From Girardinichthys multiradiatus (lineage: Eukaryota; Chordata; Actinopteri; Cyprinodontiformes; Goodeidae): a DNA stretch of 64,000 nucleotides. Below the pieces are notes generated by a model that saw only the letters and a program-made list of their open reading frames with translations, did not search any database and was not told where the DNA came from. The DNA lies in NCBI RefSeq assembly GCF_021462225.1, contig NC_061815.1:50734373-50798372 (forward strand). The letters run 5' to 3'. The position numbers and the translations under genes were made by a program. Shown here one piece after another: positions 1 to 17,400 of this stretch (positions are counted from its first letter, which is position 1; every line of letters starts with the position of its first letter).

Positions 1-3000
1 TCAGGGTTAGACATGTACTGGTAATGGTTAGGTTTAGGGTTATTGTCAGGGTTAGACATGTACTGGTAATGGTTAGGTTTAGGATTATTGTCAGGGTTAG
101 ACATGTACTGGTAATGGTTAGGTTTAGGGTTATTGTCAGGGTTAGACATGTACTGGTAATGGTTAGGTTTAGGGTTATTGTCAGGGTTAGACATGTACTG
201 GTAATGGTTAGGTTTAGGGTTATTGTCAGGGTTAGACATGTACTGGTAATGGTTAGGTTTAGGGTTATTGTCAGGGTTAGACATGTACTGGTAATGGTTA
301 GGTTTAGGGTTATTGTCAGGGTTAGACATGTACTGGTAATGGTTAGGTTTAGGATTATTGTCAGGGTTAGACATGTACTGGTAATGGTTAGGTTTAGGAT
401 TATTGTCAGGGTTAGACATGTACTGGTAATGGTTAGGTTTAGGGTTATTGTCAGGGTTAGACATGTACTGGTAATGGTTAGGTTTAGGATTATTGTCAGG
501 GTTAGACATGCACTGGTAATGGTTAGGTTTAGGATTATTGTCAGGGTTAGACATGTACTGGTAATGGTTAGGTTTAGGATTATTGTCAGGGTTAGACATG
601 TACTGGTAATGGTTAGGTTTAGGATTATTGTCAGGGTTAGACATGTACTGGTAATGGTTAGGTTTAGGATTATTGTCAGGGTTAGACATGCACTGGTAAT
701 GGTTAGGTTTAGGATTATTGTCAGGGTTAGACATGTACTGGTAATGGTTAGGTTTAGGGTTATTGTCAGGGTTAGACATGTACTGGTAATGGTTAGGTTT
801 AGGATTATTGTCAGGGTTAGACATGTACTGGTAATGGTTAGGTTTAGGATTATTGTCAGGGTTAGACATGTACTGGTAATGGTTAGGTTTAGGATTATTG
901 TCAGGGTTAGACATGTACTGGTAATGGTTAGGTTTAGGATTATTGTCAGGGTTAGACATGCACTGGTAATGGTTAGGTTTAGGATTATTGTCAGGGTTAG
1001 ACATGTACTGGTAATGGTTAGGTTTAGGATTATTGTCAGGGTTAGACATGCACTGGTAATGGTTAGGTTTAGGATTATTGTCAGGGTTAGACATGAACTG
1101 GTAATGGTTAGGTTTAGGATTATTGTCAGGGTTAGACATGTACTGGTAATGGTTAGGTTTAGGATTATTGTCAGGGTTAGACATGTACTGGTAATGGTTA
1201 GGTTTAGGGTTATTGTCAGGGTTAGACATGTACTGGTAATGGTTAGGTTTAGGATTATTGTCAGGGTTAGACATGTACTGGTAATGGTTAGGTTTAGGAT
1301 TATTGTCAGGGTTAGACATGTACTGGTAATGGTTAGGTTTAGGATTATTGTCAGGGTTAGACATGTACTGGTAATGGTTAGGTTTAGGATTATTGTCAGG
1401 GTTAGACATGCACTGGTAATGGTTAGGTTTAGGATTATTGTCAGGGTTAGACATGTACTGGTAATGGTTAGGTTTAGGATTATTGTCAGGGTTAGACATG
1501 TACTGGTAATGGTTAGGTTTAGGGTTATTGTCAGGGTTAGACATGCACTGGTAATGGTTAGGTTTAGGATTATTGTCAGGGTTAGACATGCACTGGTAAT
1601 GGTTAGGTTTAGGATTATTGTCAGGGTTAGACATGCACTGGTAATGGTTAGGTTTAGGATTATTGTCAGGGTTAGACATGTACTGGTAATGGTTAGGTTT
1701 AGGATTATTGTCAGGGTTAGACATGTACTGGTAATGGTTAGGTTTAGGATTATTGTCAGGGTTAGACATGTACTGGTAATGGTTAGGTTTAGGGTTATTG
1801 TCAGGGTTAGACATGTACTGGTAATGGTTAGGTTTAGGATTATTGTCAGGGTTAGACATGTACTGGTAATGGTTAGGTTTAGGATTATTGTCAGGGTTAG
1901 ACATGTACTGGTAATGGTTAGGTTTAGGGTTATTGTCAGGGTTAGACATGTACTGGTAATGGTTAGGTTTAGGATTATTGTCAGGGTTAGACATGCACTG
2001 GTAATGGTTAGGTTTAGGATTATTGTCAGGGTTAGACATGTACTGGTAATGGTTAGGTTTAGGATTATTGTCAGGGTTAGACATGTACTGGTAATGGTTA
2101 GGTTTAGGATTATTGTCAGGGTTAGACATGCACTGGTAATGGTTAGGTTTAGGATTATTGTCAGGGTTAGACATGCACTGGTAATGGTTAGGTTTAGGAT
2201 TATTGTCAGGGTTAGACATGTACTGGTAATGGTTAGGTTTAGGATTATTGTCAGGGTTAGACATGTACTGGTAATGGTTAGGTTTAGGATTATTGTCAGG
2301 GTTAGACATGAACTGGTAATGGTTAGGTTTAGGATTATTGTCAGGGTTAGACATGTACTGGTAATGGTTAGGTTTAGGATTATTGTCAGGGTTAGACATG
2401 TACTGGTAATGGTTAGGTTTAGGATTATTGTCAGGGTTAGACATGCACTGGTAATGGTTAGGTTTAGGATTATTGTCAGGGTTAGACATGCACTGGTAAT
2501 GGTTAGGTTTAGGATTATTGTCAGGGTTAGACATGCACTGGTAATGGTTAGGTTTAGGATTATTGTCAGGGTTAGACATGTACTGGTAATGGTTAGGTTT
2601 AGGATTATTGTCAGGGTTAGACATGTACTGGTAATGGTTAGGTTTAGGATTATTGTCAGGGTTAGACATGTACTGGTAATGGTTAGGTTTAGGATTATTG
2701 TCAGGGTTAGACATGTACTGGTAATGGTTAGGTTTAGGATTATTGTCAGGGTTAGACATGTACTGGTAATGGTTAGGTTTAGGGTTATTGTCAGGGTTAG
2801 ACATGTACTGGTAATGGTTAGGTTTAGGATTATTGTCAGGGTTAGACATGCACTGGTAATGGTTAGGTTTAGGATTATTGTCAGGGTTAGACATGCACTG
2901 GTAATGGTTAGGTTTAGGGTTATTGTCAGGGTTAGACATGTACTGGTAATGGTTAGGTTTAGGATTATTGTCAGGGTTAGACATGTACTGGTAATGGTTA

Positions 3001-5503
3001 GGTTTAGGATTATTGTCAGGGTTAGACATGTACTGGTAATGGTTAGGTTTAGGATTATTGTCAGGGTTAGACATGTACTGGTAATGGTTAGGTTTAGGAT
3101 TATTGTCAGGGTTAGACATGTACTGGTAATGGTTAGGTTTAGGATTATTGTCAGGGTTAGACATTACCTGGTAATGGTTAGGTTTTGGATTATTGTCAGG
3201 GTTAGACATGTACTGGTAATGGTTAGGTTTAGGATTATTGTCAGGGTTAGACATGCACTGGTAATGGTTAGGTTTAGGATTATTGTCAGGGTTAGACATG
3301 TACTGGTAATGGTTAGGTTTAGGGTTATTGTCAGGGTTAGACATGTACTGGTAATGGTTAGGTTTAGGATTATTGTCAGGGTTAGACATGCACTGGTAAT
3401 GGTTAGGTTTAGGATTATTGTCAGGGTTAGACATGTACTGGTAATGGTTAGGTTTAGGATTATTGTCAGGGTTAGACATGTACTGGTAATGGTTAGGTTT
3501 AGGATTATTGTCAGGGTTAGACATGCACTGGTAATGGTTAGGTTTAGGATTATTGTCAGGGTTAGACATGCACTGGTAATGGTTAGGTTTAGGATTATTG
3601 TCAGGGTTAGACATGTACTGGTAATGGTTAGGTTTAGGATTATTGTCAGGGTTAGACATGTACTGGTAATGGTTAGGTTTAGGATTATTGTCAGGGTTAG
3701 ACATGTACTGGTAATGGTTAGGTTTAGGATTATTGTCAGGGTTAGACATGCACTGGTAATGGTTAGGTTTAGGATTATTGTCAGGGTTAGACATGTACTG
3801 GTAATGGTTAGGTTTAGGATTATTGTCAGGGTTAGACATGCACTGGTAATGGTTAGGTTTAGGATTATTGTCAGGGTTAGACATGCACTGGTAATGGTTA
3901 GGTTTAGGATTATTGTCAGGGTTAGACATGCACTGGTAATGGTTAGGTTTAGGATTATTGTCAGGGTTAGACATGTACTGGTAATGGTTAGGTTTAGGAT
4001 TATTGTCAGGGTTAGACATGTACTGGTAATGGTTAGGTTTAGGATTATTGTCAGGGTTAGACATGCACTGGTAATGGTTAGGTTTAGGATTATTGTCAGG
4101 GTTAGACATGTACTGGTAATGGTTAGGTTTAGGATTATTGTCAGGGTTAGACATGTACTGGTAATGGTTAGGTTTAGGGTTATTGTCAGGGTTAGACATG
4201 TACTGGTAATGGTTAGGTTTAGGATTATTGTCAGGGTTAGACATGCACTGGTAATGGTTAGGTTTAGGATTATTGTCAGGGTTAGACATGCACTGGTAAT
4301 GGTTAGGTTTAGGGTTATTGTCAGGGTTAGACATGTACTGGTAATGGTTAGGTTTAGGATTATTGTCAGGGTTAGACATGTACTGGTAATGGTTAGGTTT
4401 AGGATTATTGTCAGGGTTAGACATGTACTGGTAATGGTTAGGTTTAGGATTATTGTCAGGGTTAGACATGTACTGGTAATGGTTAGGTTTAGGATTATTG
4501 TCAGGGTTAGACATGTACTGGTAATGGTTAGGTTTAGGATTATTGTCAGGGTTAGACATTACCTGGTAATGGTTAGGTTTAGGATTATTGTCAGGGTTAG
4601 ACATGTACTGGTAATGGTTAGGTTTAGGATTATTGTCAGGGTTAGACATGTACTGGTAATGGTTAGGTTTAGGATTATTGTCAGGGTTAGACATGTACTG
4701 GTAATGGTTAGGTTTAGGATTATTGTCAGGGTTAGACATGTACTGGTAATGGTTAGGTTTAGGATTATTGTCAGGGTTAGACATGCACTGGTAATGGTTA
4801 GGTTTAGGATTATTGTCAGGGTTAGACATGCACTGGTAATGGTTAGGTTTAGGATTATTGTCAGGGTTAGACATGCACTGGTAATGGTTAGGTTTAGGGT
4901 TATTGTCAGGGTTAGGCATTACCTGGTAATGGTTAGGTTTAGGATTATTGTCAGGGTTAGACATGTACTGGTAATGGTTAGGTTTAGGATTATTGTCAGG
5001 GTTAGACATGTACTGGTAATGGTTAGGTTTAGGGTTATTGTCAGGGTTAGACATGCACTGGTAATGGTTAGGTTTAGGATTATTGTCAGGGTTAGGCATT
5101 ACCTGGTAATGGTTAGGTTTAGGATTATTGTCAGGGTTAGACATGTACTGGTAATGGTTAGGTTTAGGATTATTGTCAGGGTTAGACATTACCTGGTAAT
5201 GGTTAGGTTTAGGATTATTGTCAGGGTTAGACATGTACTGGTAATGGTTAGGTTTAGGATTATTGTCAGGGTTAGACATTACCTGGTAATGGTTAGGTTT
5301 AGAGTTATTGTCAGGGTTAGACATGTACTGGTAATGGTTAGGTTTAGGATTATTGTCAGGGTTAGACATTACCTGGTAATGGTTAGGTTTAGGATTATTG
5401 TCAGGGTTAGACATGTACTGGTAATGGTTAGGTTTAGGATTATTGTCAGGGTTAGACATTACCTGGTAATGGTTAGGTTTAGGATTATTGTCAGGGTTAG
5501 GGC
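1..5503. repeat. 45-bp minisatellite/satellite array, ~122 units
   Basis: The array is tandem with a period of exactly 45 bp (every 180 bp of sequence repeats as four units) and runs from the window edge to about 5503. The unit contains GGTTAGGTTTAGG and CAGGGTTAG, which resemble degenerate TTAGGG telomeric repeats. Units differ mainly at two sites: aggatt or agggtt, and acatgTactgg, acatgCactgg, acatgAactgg or acattAcctgg. Because 45 is a multiple of 3 and one frame lacks stops, the array reads as a 15-residue repeat protein of more than 1800 residues, which I regard as an artefact. It lies downstream of the last visible ube2d exon, so it is probably intronic to that gene. The true left end lies outside the window. 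Confidence 0.98.
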
Positions 5504-12089
<6,586 letters not shown>

Positions 12090-12116
12090 TGTGTCTGTCA
12101 GAAGGGACCAGCTGTC

Positions 12117-12190
12117 GAGAAGGAGGAGGAGGTGGAGAAGGAGGAGGAGGTGGAGAAGGAGGAGGAGGAGGAGGCAGAGGAGGGCAGGCC
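12117..12190 (+). repeat. GGA-rich polypurine tract upstream of ube2d start codon
   Basis: The plus strand is a run of GGAGGAGGTGGAGAAGGA type repeats, so the ube2d sense strand is a (TCC)n pyrimidine tract about 30-100 bp upstream of the ATG at 12089. It is probably 5' UTR or core promoter. Polypurine/polypyrimidine tracts can form triplex or H-DNA, but there is no direct evidence for that here. Confidence 0.85.
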
Positions 12191-12395
12191 AGCTAGCTGA
12201 CGCTAACTAACTAGCATCTAGGACTCTGCTAGCTTCTGTGACTCGCTTTACATCCACCGCTTAAACTACACCGGATTCCTGTTAAATGGGTTTCTGCTTC
12301 ACCGACCAACTGTCCGTTAGTCCCGAACTCAGACTGAGACCCCACAAACAAACCGGACCGACCCCAGCAGCTCAAAATGTCTTCTGTTACACACA

Positions 12396-12637
12396 GCAGC
12401 TGTCAGAGCACCGGGACAGGAGGTCTCACTCTGATTGAGCTTCAGAGAACCGGGACAGGAGGTCTCACTCTGACTGAGCTTCAGAGAACCGGGAACTGGA
12501 GGTCTCACTCTGACTGAGCTTCAGAGAACCGGGACAGGAGGTCTCACTCTGACTGAGCTTCAGAGAACCGGGAACTGGAGGTCTCACTCTGACTGAGCTT
12601 CAGAGAACCGGGAACTGGAGGTCTCACTCTGACTGAT
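12396..12637. repeat. 39/40-bp minisatellite, ~6 copies
   Basis: The unit includes cttcagagaaccggga, then caggaggtctcactctgac. Two unit forms occur: gggacagg (39 bp) and gggaactgg (40 bp). The array lies about 300 bp upstream of the ube2d start codon, so it could influence that promoter. This is an inference from position only. Confidence 0.95.
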
Positions 12638-12639
12638 AG

Positions 12640-13120
12640 TCATTTTTTTATTGATATAATTTATTTTATTTCTTCCTTTTCTATCTGCGTAGGCACGTGG
12701 AAAAACAGAGGCTAAGGCCCCATCACGTCACATCTTTTTTCTTCTTCTACTCCTTTAATGAAGGTTTAGTACAACAATTCTCTTTTTCACCTACAGTCAG
12801 TAAGCTTAAAAACTGCAAGAATTGTTACGTTACAGCAATGAGAAAGTAAGACAAAGTCAAAATGTGTTTTAATGCAAAAGTTAAAACAAACTAATTTCAG
12901 TGAGCTGCATTCAGACTCAGCTATGAGACAAAATAACTAAAACAATACAAGGAATTAGAGAAAATATATAATTTAAAATTTAATAGCTTGTATAGGTCAA
13001 TGAGATTATTGGTGGGATGAGTTCCATTTCAAATTAGATAGCCAATCAGAACTGCTACCTTGTTTAGATTAACCAATCCCAAATAGCCATGTAGGAAAAT
13101 ATGATTCCATATTTGTGACC
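12640..13120. other. AT-rich unassigned sequence
   Basis: AT-rich sequence without a coding frame, terminal repeats or a recognisable mobile-element motif. Confidence 0.5.
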
Positions 13121-13159
13121 CCAATATTTAAGCCCCAGAGACTCACTCTGTGCCGCCTT

Positions 13160-13260
13160 CACCATCACCATCATCATCACCTCCTGTTCTGTCATCATTA
13201 TCACCATCTTCTCCATTGTCACATTTTTCTTCTATGCTGCGTGCATTATCATCTGCACTG
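13160..13260 (+). repeat. CAT/CTT-rich low-complexity tract
   Basis: The tract is rich in caccatcaccatcatcatca and reads as poly-His in one frame. It may belong to the 5' region of the adjacent LINE. It is low complexity and not treated as a gene. Confidence 0.7.
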
Positions 13261-13299
13261 TGTCCAGGAAAAACTCCTCAGCCTTCTTAGGATTTGCCT

Positions 13300-14560
13300 C
13301 ATGTTTCCGAGTTTTCTGAGGGGGCCCATGAGGGTCCACCTCAGCCTCAAGTTCCCATTTCGAGTTTTGTAAGTGGGTTGAGGACAACCCTTAAGTTCCT
13401 GATCCTGAGATCTCCAAAGGGCTTGAGGAAGACCCACCTCAAGTTCCTAATCATGAGTTCACTGCCTTTGAGCTTCAGCCCATTGGTCATCATGCCCATC
13501 TCTGAAGAGTCAACTTTGGCCTCTGCCACCTCCTGGCCAGCTCCCCGTTTTCCACCGATGGTCCCTGGGCATCTAAGCTACACTCTAGGGCTCATCTGAA
13601 GGATCCCTGGACAGCCATGATGCGCTCCAGGGACCCTCTGAGAGTTCCTCCATCCACTGCACAAGTCTTCTGACATGGCTCCTCTGTGGGTTGCCAGCTG
13701 GTGGATCCCCAAACAAGAGTCTTTGCAGCTTCCCGCGGGCTCCTGGCCGACCTCAGAACAACCTTTCTTGTGTGCTCCCACATTCTACAGACTGGCCTCC
13801 ATAACATCTCTGTAATAAGCCCCCAGGGCGTTCTGCTGCTGGTGTCAAGGTCGCCTCTCACAACTCCTCCGCTGAAATCCCCAGCCATTTCGGTATGGGA
13901 CTCCTCTAGAGGCTCCTTCACTGGATCCAGCAGCCTCTAGAGCTCTGTGCCTTTTCTTTAGGACGACCTCCTGGTCACCCGCCCGAACTCTGTCCCCCTT
14001 TGGGACAACCTCCTGGTCCCCTGTGTGAACCCTTTTTTTGTTTGTTTGTGCTGTTCCTGTTGTGTCTTGGTGCTAGAGTCAACTCTCCTTTTGTTGTTCA
14101 ATCGGCAAGCCCTGCTGGACCTTCGGCATTTTTCCAGTGTCTTCATAAATGCAAATTATACCGGACAAAAAAAATGTCCTCCATTCTTATCTGGGATTCT
14201 AGCTCATCTTTGCCCTACCTTGGCCCCAATCTCTTGGCAAAAACGCTTCAGATGCCGGGGCCAACGTAGCAGTCTGCTCATGAAGTTTTGGGCATATCTG
14301 GTGCTCTCTTCAGCGGCTTCTTGGCACGAGTGTGAATGTAAGCCTCGTTTCGCCTTTTCCTGGGGCTCTCTGGATCCCTCCAACGCCTGCTTGCTGCCTA
14401 TTGTTGGCTCGGATCTGATGTTCCAATCCCGCAGGATCTTCAAGGACCTCCTTAGCTCTGCCGTCGCGGGGTGAACCCATTGCACTCGCTGCCCCCGAGT
14501 CGGGTGTCACAGACGGACATTGAAGCGCCGGACTCGTAAACACCAGATCACTTCTGAATA
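13300..14560 (+). mobile_element. Probable 5' region of an L2/CR1-like LINE
   Basis: GC-rich sequence with repeated ctcctggt phrases (ggacgacctcctggtcaccc, then gggacaacctcctggtcccc) and a gtttgtttgtg tract leads without a break into LINE endonuclease coding from about 14560. From memory, 5' regions of fish L2-like LINEs look like this. There is no intact frame, and the 5' boundary is not defined. Confidence 0.45.
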
Positions 14561-15405
14561 AAACCTTTACTTTGAAGGACTTATTCATGTCTCAAGGACT
14601 GAATTTTCTCTGTATAACTGAGACGTGGTTGAGAGCTGGTGAGTCCAGCGTTTTTACAGAACGTACACCAGACAAGTGCTGCTTTTTAAACTCCCCTCGA
14701 ATGTCGGGTAGAGGAGGTGGACTAGCGGCTGTTTTAAAAAGGATTTATAATTGTAAACCACTGACTTTATCTGCATCCCCTGGGAACTTTAAACTAACTG
14801 TTTGAGTCTCACACAGTGCTCTGTACAGTGGTTTACAGGCCTCCCAAATACAATTAGAACTTCTTGAACACATTTTCTGGCCAACATATGATCATGTTCT
14901 TATTGTAGGTGATTTCAACATTTATGTGTGCTGTCCTGATAAGCCAACGGCAAAGGACTTTTTAAACCTTATTGACTGTTTCAATCTTGTGCAGTCTGTG
15001 TCTGTGCCTGCAGAAAGATGTGGGCACATGCTGAGTCTTGTTTTAACTTACGGTTTACCAGTTTTTAACTTAGAGCTTTGTGATGTAGTTTGGTCGGATC
15101 AAAAGCCAGTCTTGTTTGACGTTTCCCTCCCTTGTTCCAAAGCTAATCCTCCAGCTGTTGCCAGATGCTGTCATGTTTTTAACCCTTCCATTGCTGGTCA
15201 GTTCTCTGTTGTTTTTAACCAGAACTGCAGCCTTCATGATGAGTGTAACAAGCTCAACTATTGGATTTATTCAACCTGCCAAACTGCTCCAGATTCTGTG
15301 GCCCCCTTTAAGATCAGGCAGGTAAAAGCCAAAGCCGAACTCTGGCTGAATGAAACCACCTGTGCTGCTAGAAGAGAGTTTAGGAGAGCTGAACCTAAAT
15401 GGTAA
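14560..15405 (+). mobile_element. L2/CR1-like LINE, endonuclease region (broken)
   Basis: The translation contains GLNFLCITETWLRAGES and SGRGGGLAAVLKR (apurinic-endonuclease block), then after a frame change DFLNLIDCFNLVQSV and LVLTYGLPVFNLE, ending at REFRRAEPKW. This is the usual order in fish L2/CR1-group LINE ORF2. The frame breaks at about 14805, and the element is interrupted at about 15405. The same LINE resumes at about 16925. Confidence 0.85.
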
Positions 15406-15954
15406 AGGATGTTGGCTCACCCGCCATTTTGGTCAGGTACGACTGTACTACGCAGCTCAGCATGCGTTGCAGCTCTGACGTCACCAGAATTTATAGAAAA
15501 CAGAGGAAACAACCTTTTAACTGCCATTTCCAGTCAGAGTTCACGAGACTGGTGGCACATCTCTGGAGAAATAGAAGCTCGAGTTAATTATGCTCCACAC
15601 TGGCCATTCCCGGAAGAGGTTGAAAGCTGGAAATCTGTCTGATACAAGATCAGAAGATCCATATCCCGATCAAAGACCCTTAGACGGAGCCATGCGCAGG
15701 TGAAAGCCCACAGAGGTTTTATTTCCAAGAAGACGAGTTTCCTCTATGTTTTCCAGTCGACTGCAACGGTTCCTTATTTTTCCCGTTTTGGATGGAGAAG
15801 TCTACCGTTTAGAGTTGATCAGGGAAGCATGACAACTACAGGTCTCTTTTTTTTTTTTAGACCCACAACCCATCCTCAAGCCGGTGAAGAAAAGAAATTG
15901 ACATCAAAGTAATTTTGTTCTTTTCATATTAAATCAGAAAGGTGAATTTAGAGG
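15406..15954 (+). other. Unassigned insert within the LINE
   Basis: This sequence replaces the expected LINE linker between endonuclease and reverse transcriptase. It contains the phrase cacccgccattttggtcagg and a poly-T run at 15847-15858. I could not assign it to any element class. It abuts an RTE-like fragment. Confidence 0.4.
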
Positions 15955-16470
15955 TCTGGGCAAAATGCGGCATAGTTAAGGGGATCAAGAGAGAGCTGAG
16001 CCAAAAAGCGAAGCTCTCGATTTACCGGTCGGTCTACGTTCCTACCCTCACCTATGGCCATGAACTTTGGGTCATGACCGAAAGAACGAGATCCCGGATA
16101 CAAGCGGCTGAAATGAGCTTCCTCCGTAGGGTGGCCAGGCACTCCCTTAGAGATAGGGTGAGGAGCTCGGCCATCCGGGAGGAGCTCGGAGTAGAGCCGC
16201 TGCTCCTCCACATCGAGAGGAGCCAGTTGAGGTGGCTCGGGCATCTATACCGGATGCCTCCTGGACACCTTCCTCGGGAGGTGTTCCAGGCACGTCCCAC
16301 CGGGAGGAGGCCCAGGGGACGGCCCAGGACTCGCTGGAGGGACTATGTCTCTCGGCTGGCCTGGGAACGCCTCGGGCTCCCCCCGGAGGAGCTGGAGGAG
16401 GTGTCTGGAGAGAGGGGCGTCTCTGCTGAGTCTGCTGCCCCCGCGACCCGGTTCCAGATAAAGGAGAAGA
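15955..16470 (+). mobile_element. RTE-like LINE 3' fragment
   Basis: An open frame covers the C-terminus of an RTE-like [77 protein letters not shown]. The 5' part (endonuclease and reverse transcriptase) is missing, as expected from 5'-truncated target-primed insertion. It is inserted in the L2/CR1-like LINE. Clade assignment as RTE-like is by eye. Confidence 0.9.
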
Positions 16471-16502
16471 CGACGAGTACAAGAACTAGTTGTAATCATT
16501 AA

Positions 16503-16924
16503 GTGTTGTGAGCCCAATAATCATACCACCAGAGTGTATCTCTGATCGTTATCTGTAAAAAAAAAAGATTTTTGGTTAGAATTTATTTCTTCTGAATTAT
16601 GAGTCAAAAAGTCAAAATGATTTGACTTGTAAAATATGTATCTGTACACATACCATGTTTGCTAAATGTTTTATTATTGATAAAGAATTGTTAATGTCTT
16701 CAATATCTATGTGAAATTTAACATCTTTGTTTTTTTTCCTGCTCTGGAAGACGGACATGATTGGCTGTTTTGAATTAGGGTGGGGTCTGAAATGTATATT
16801 AGAAGACTGGTGGATGTAGTAGGGGACTGACCGAAGGACTGCCATTTTGAGAAGCATTGTGATGGCCTGAAAATTAAACAAAATCAGCTTTGTTTGCTGT
16901 ATTGCAAAGCCAGAGTAAAGTTTT
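16503..16924. other. AT-rich unassigned sequence within nested LINE block
   Basis: AT-rich sequence between the RTE-like fragment and resumption of the L2/CR1-like LINE. No coding frame or terminal repeat was recognised. Confidence 0.4.
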
Positions 16925-17400
16925 CTTTTCCAGACCAACACTTCTCAAAGTAACACTCATACTCTTGAAAATTACAGGCCTATCTCAAAACTTCCTTTCA
17001 TGTCGTTTCATGTAGTTTACAAGCAATTAATGACATTTTTAGAAGAACATACTATTTTAGAGATTTTTCAATCTAGTTTTAAAGCTTTTCACAACACTGA
17101 ATATGCCATTTTAAAAGTTATTAATGACGTATTTTTGGCAACAGATTCAGGTGACTGTGTTACTATTGTGCTTCTTGATCTCACTGCTGCATATAGTGGA
17201 TCATACAGTTTCACGTTAAGGAGCCCATTGCAGTGGTTCAGATCTTATTTGGCAGAGCAAACCGTCTTGGTCCAATTTAGCGAGTTTGTATCATCTGCTG
17301 CCTCTCTTCAATATGGCGTCCCACATGGTTCAGTGTTAGCCCCCCTTCCTTTTACGCTCTATCTGCTACCCTGTGGCCTTTGCAGGAAACATGGGGTTTA
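16925..17400 (+). mobile_element. L2/CR1-like LINE, reverse transcriptase N-terminal part (broken)
   Basis: The translation shows VVYKQLMTFLEEHTILEIFQ, SSFKAFHNTEYAILKVINDV, SGDCVTIVLLDLTAAY, QWFRSYLAEQTVLVQF and GVPHGSVLAPLPFTLYLLP, which are reverse transcriptase fingers and palm. A segment around the second RT block is deleted (LLDLTAAY runs into SGSYSFTLRSPLQ). A Tc1-like transposon interrupts the element just before the YADD motif, which continues at 18671. Confidence 0.88.

Noticed and set aside
1..5503. Interstitial telomeric repeat
   Set aside because: GGTTAG/TTAGG phrases occur, but no run of perfect TTAGGG units exists. The repeat is a 45-bp minisatellite that may only be derived from such sequence.
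13115..14485. Several overlapping 80-150 residue frames on both strands
   Set aside because: No conserved domain was recognised. They lie in the probable 5' region of a LINE, and the poly-His stretch comes from a CAT repeat.
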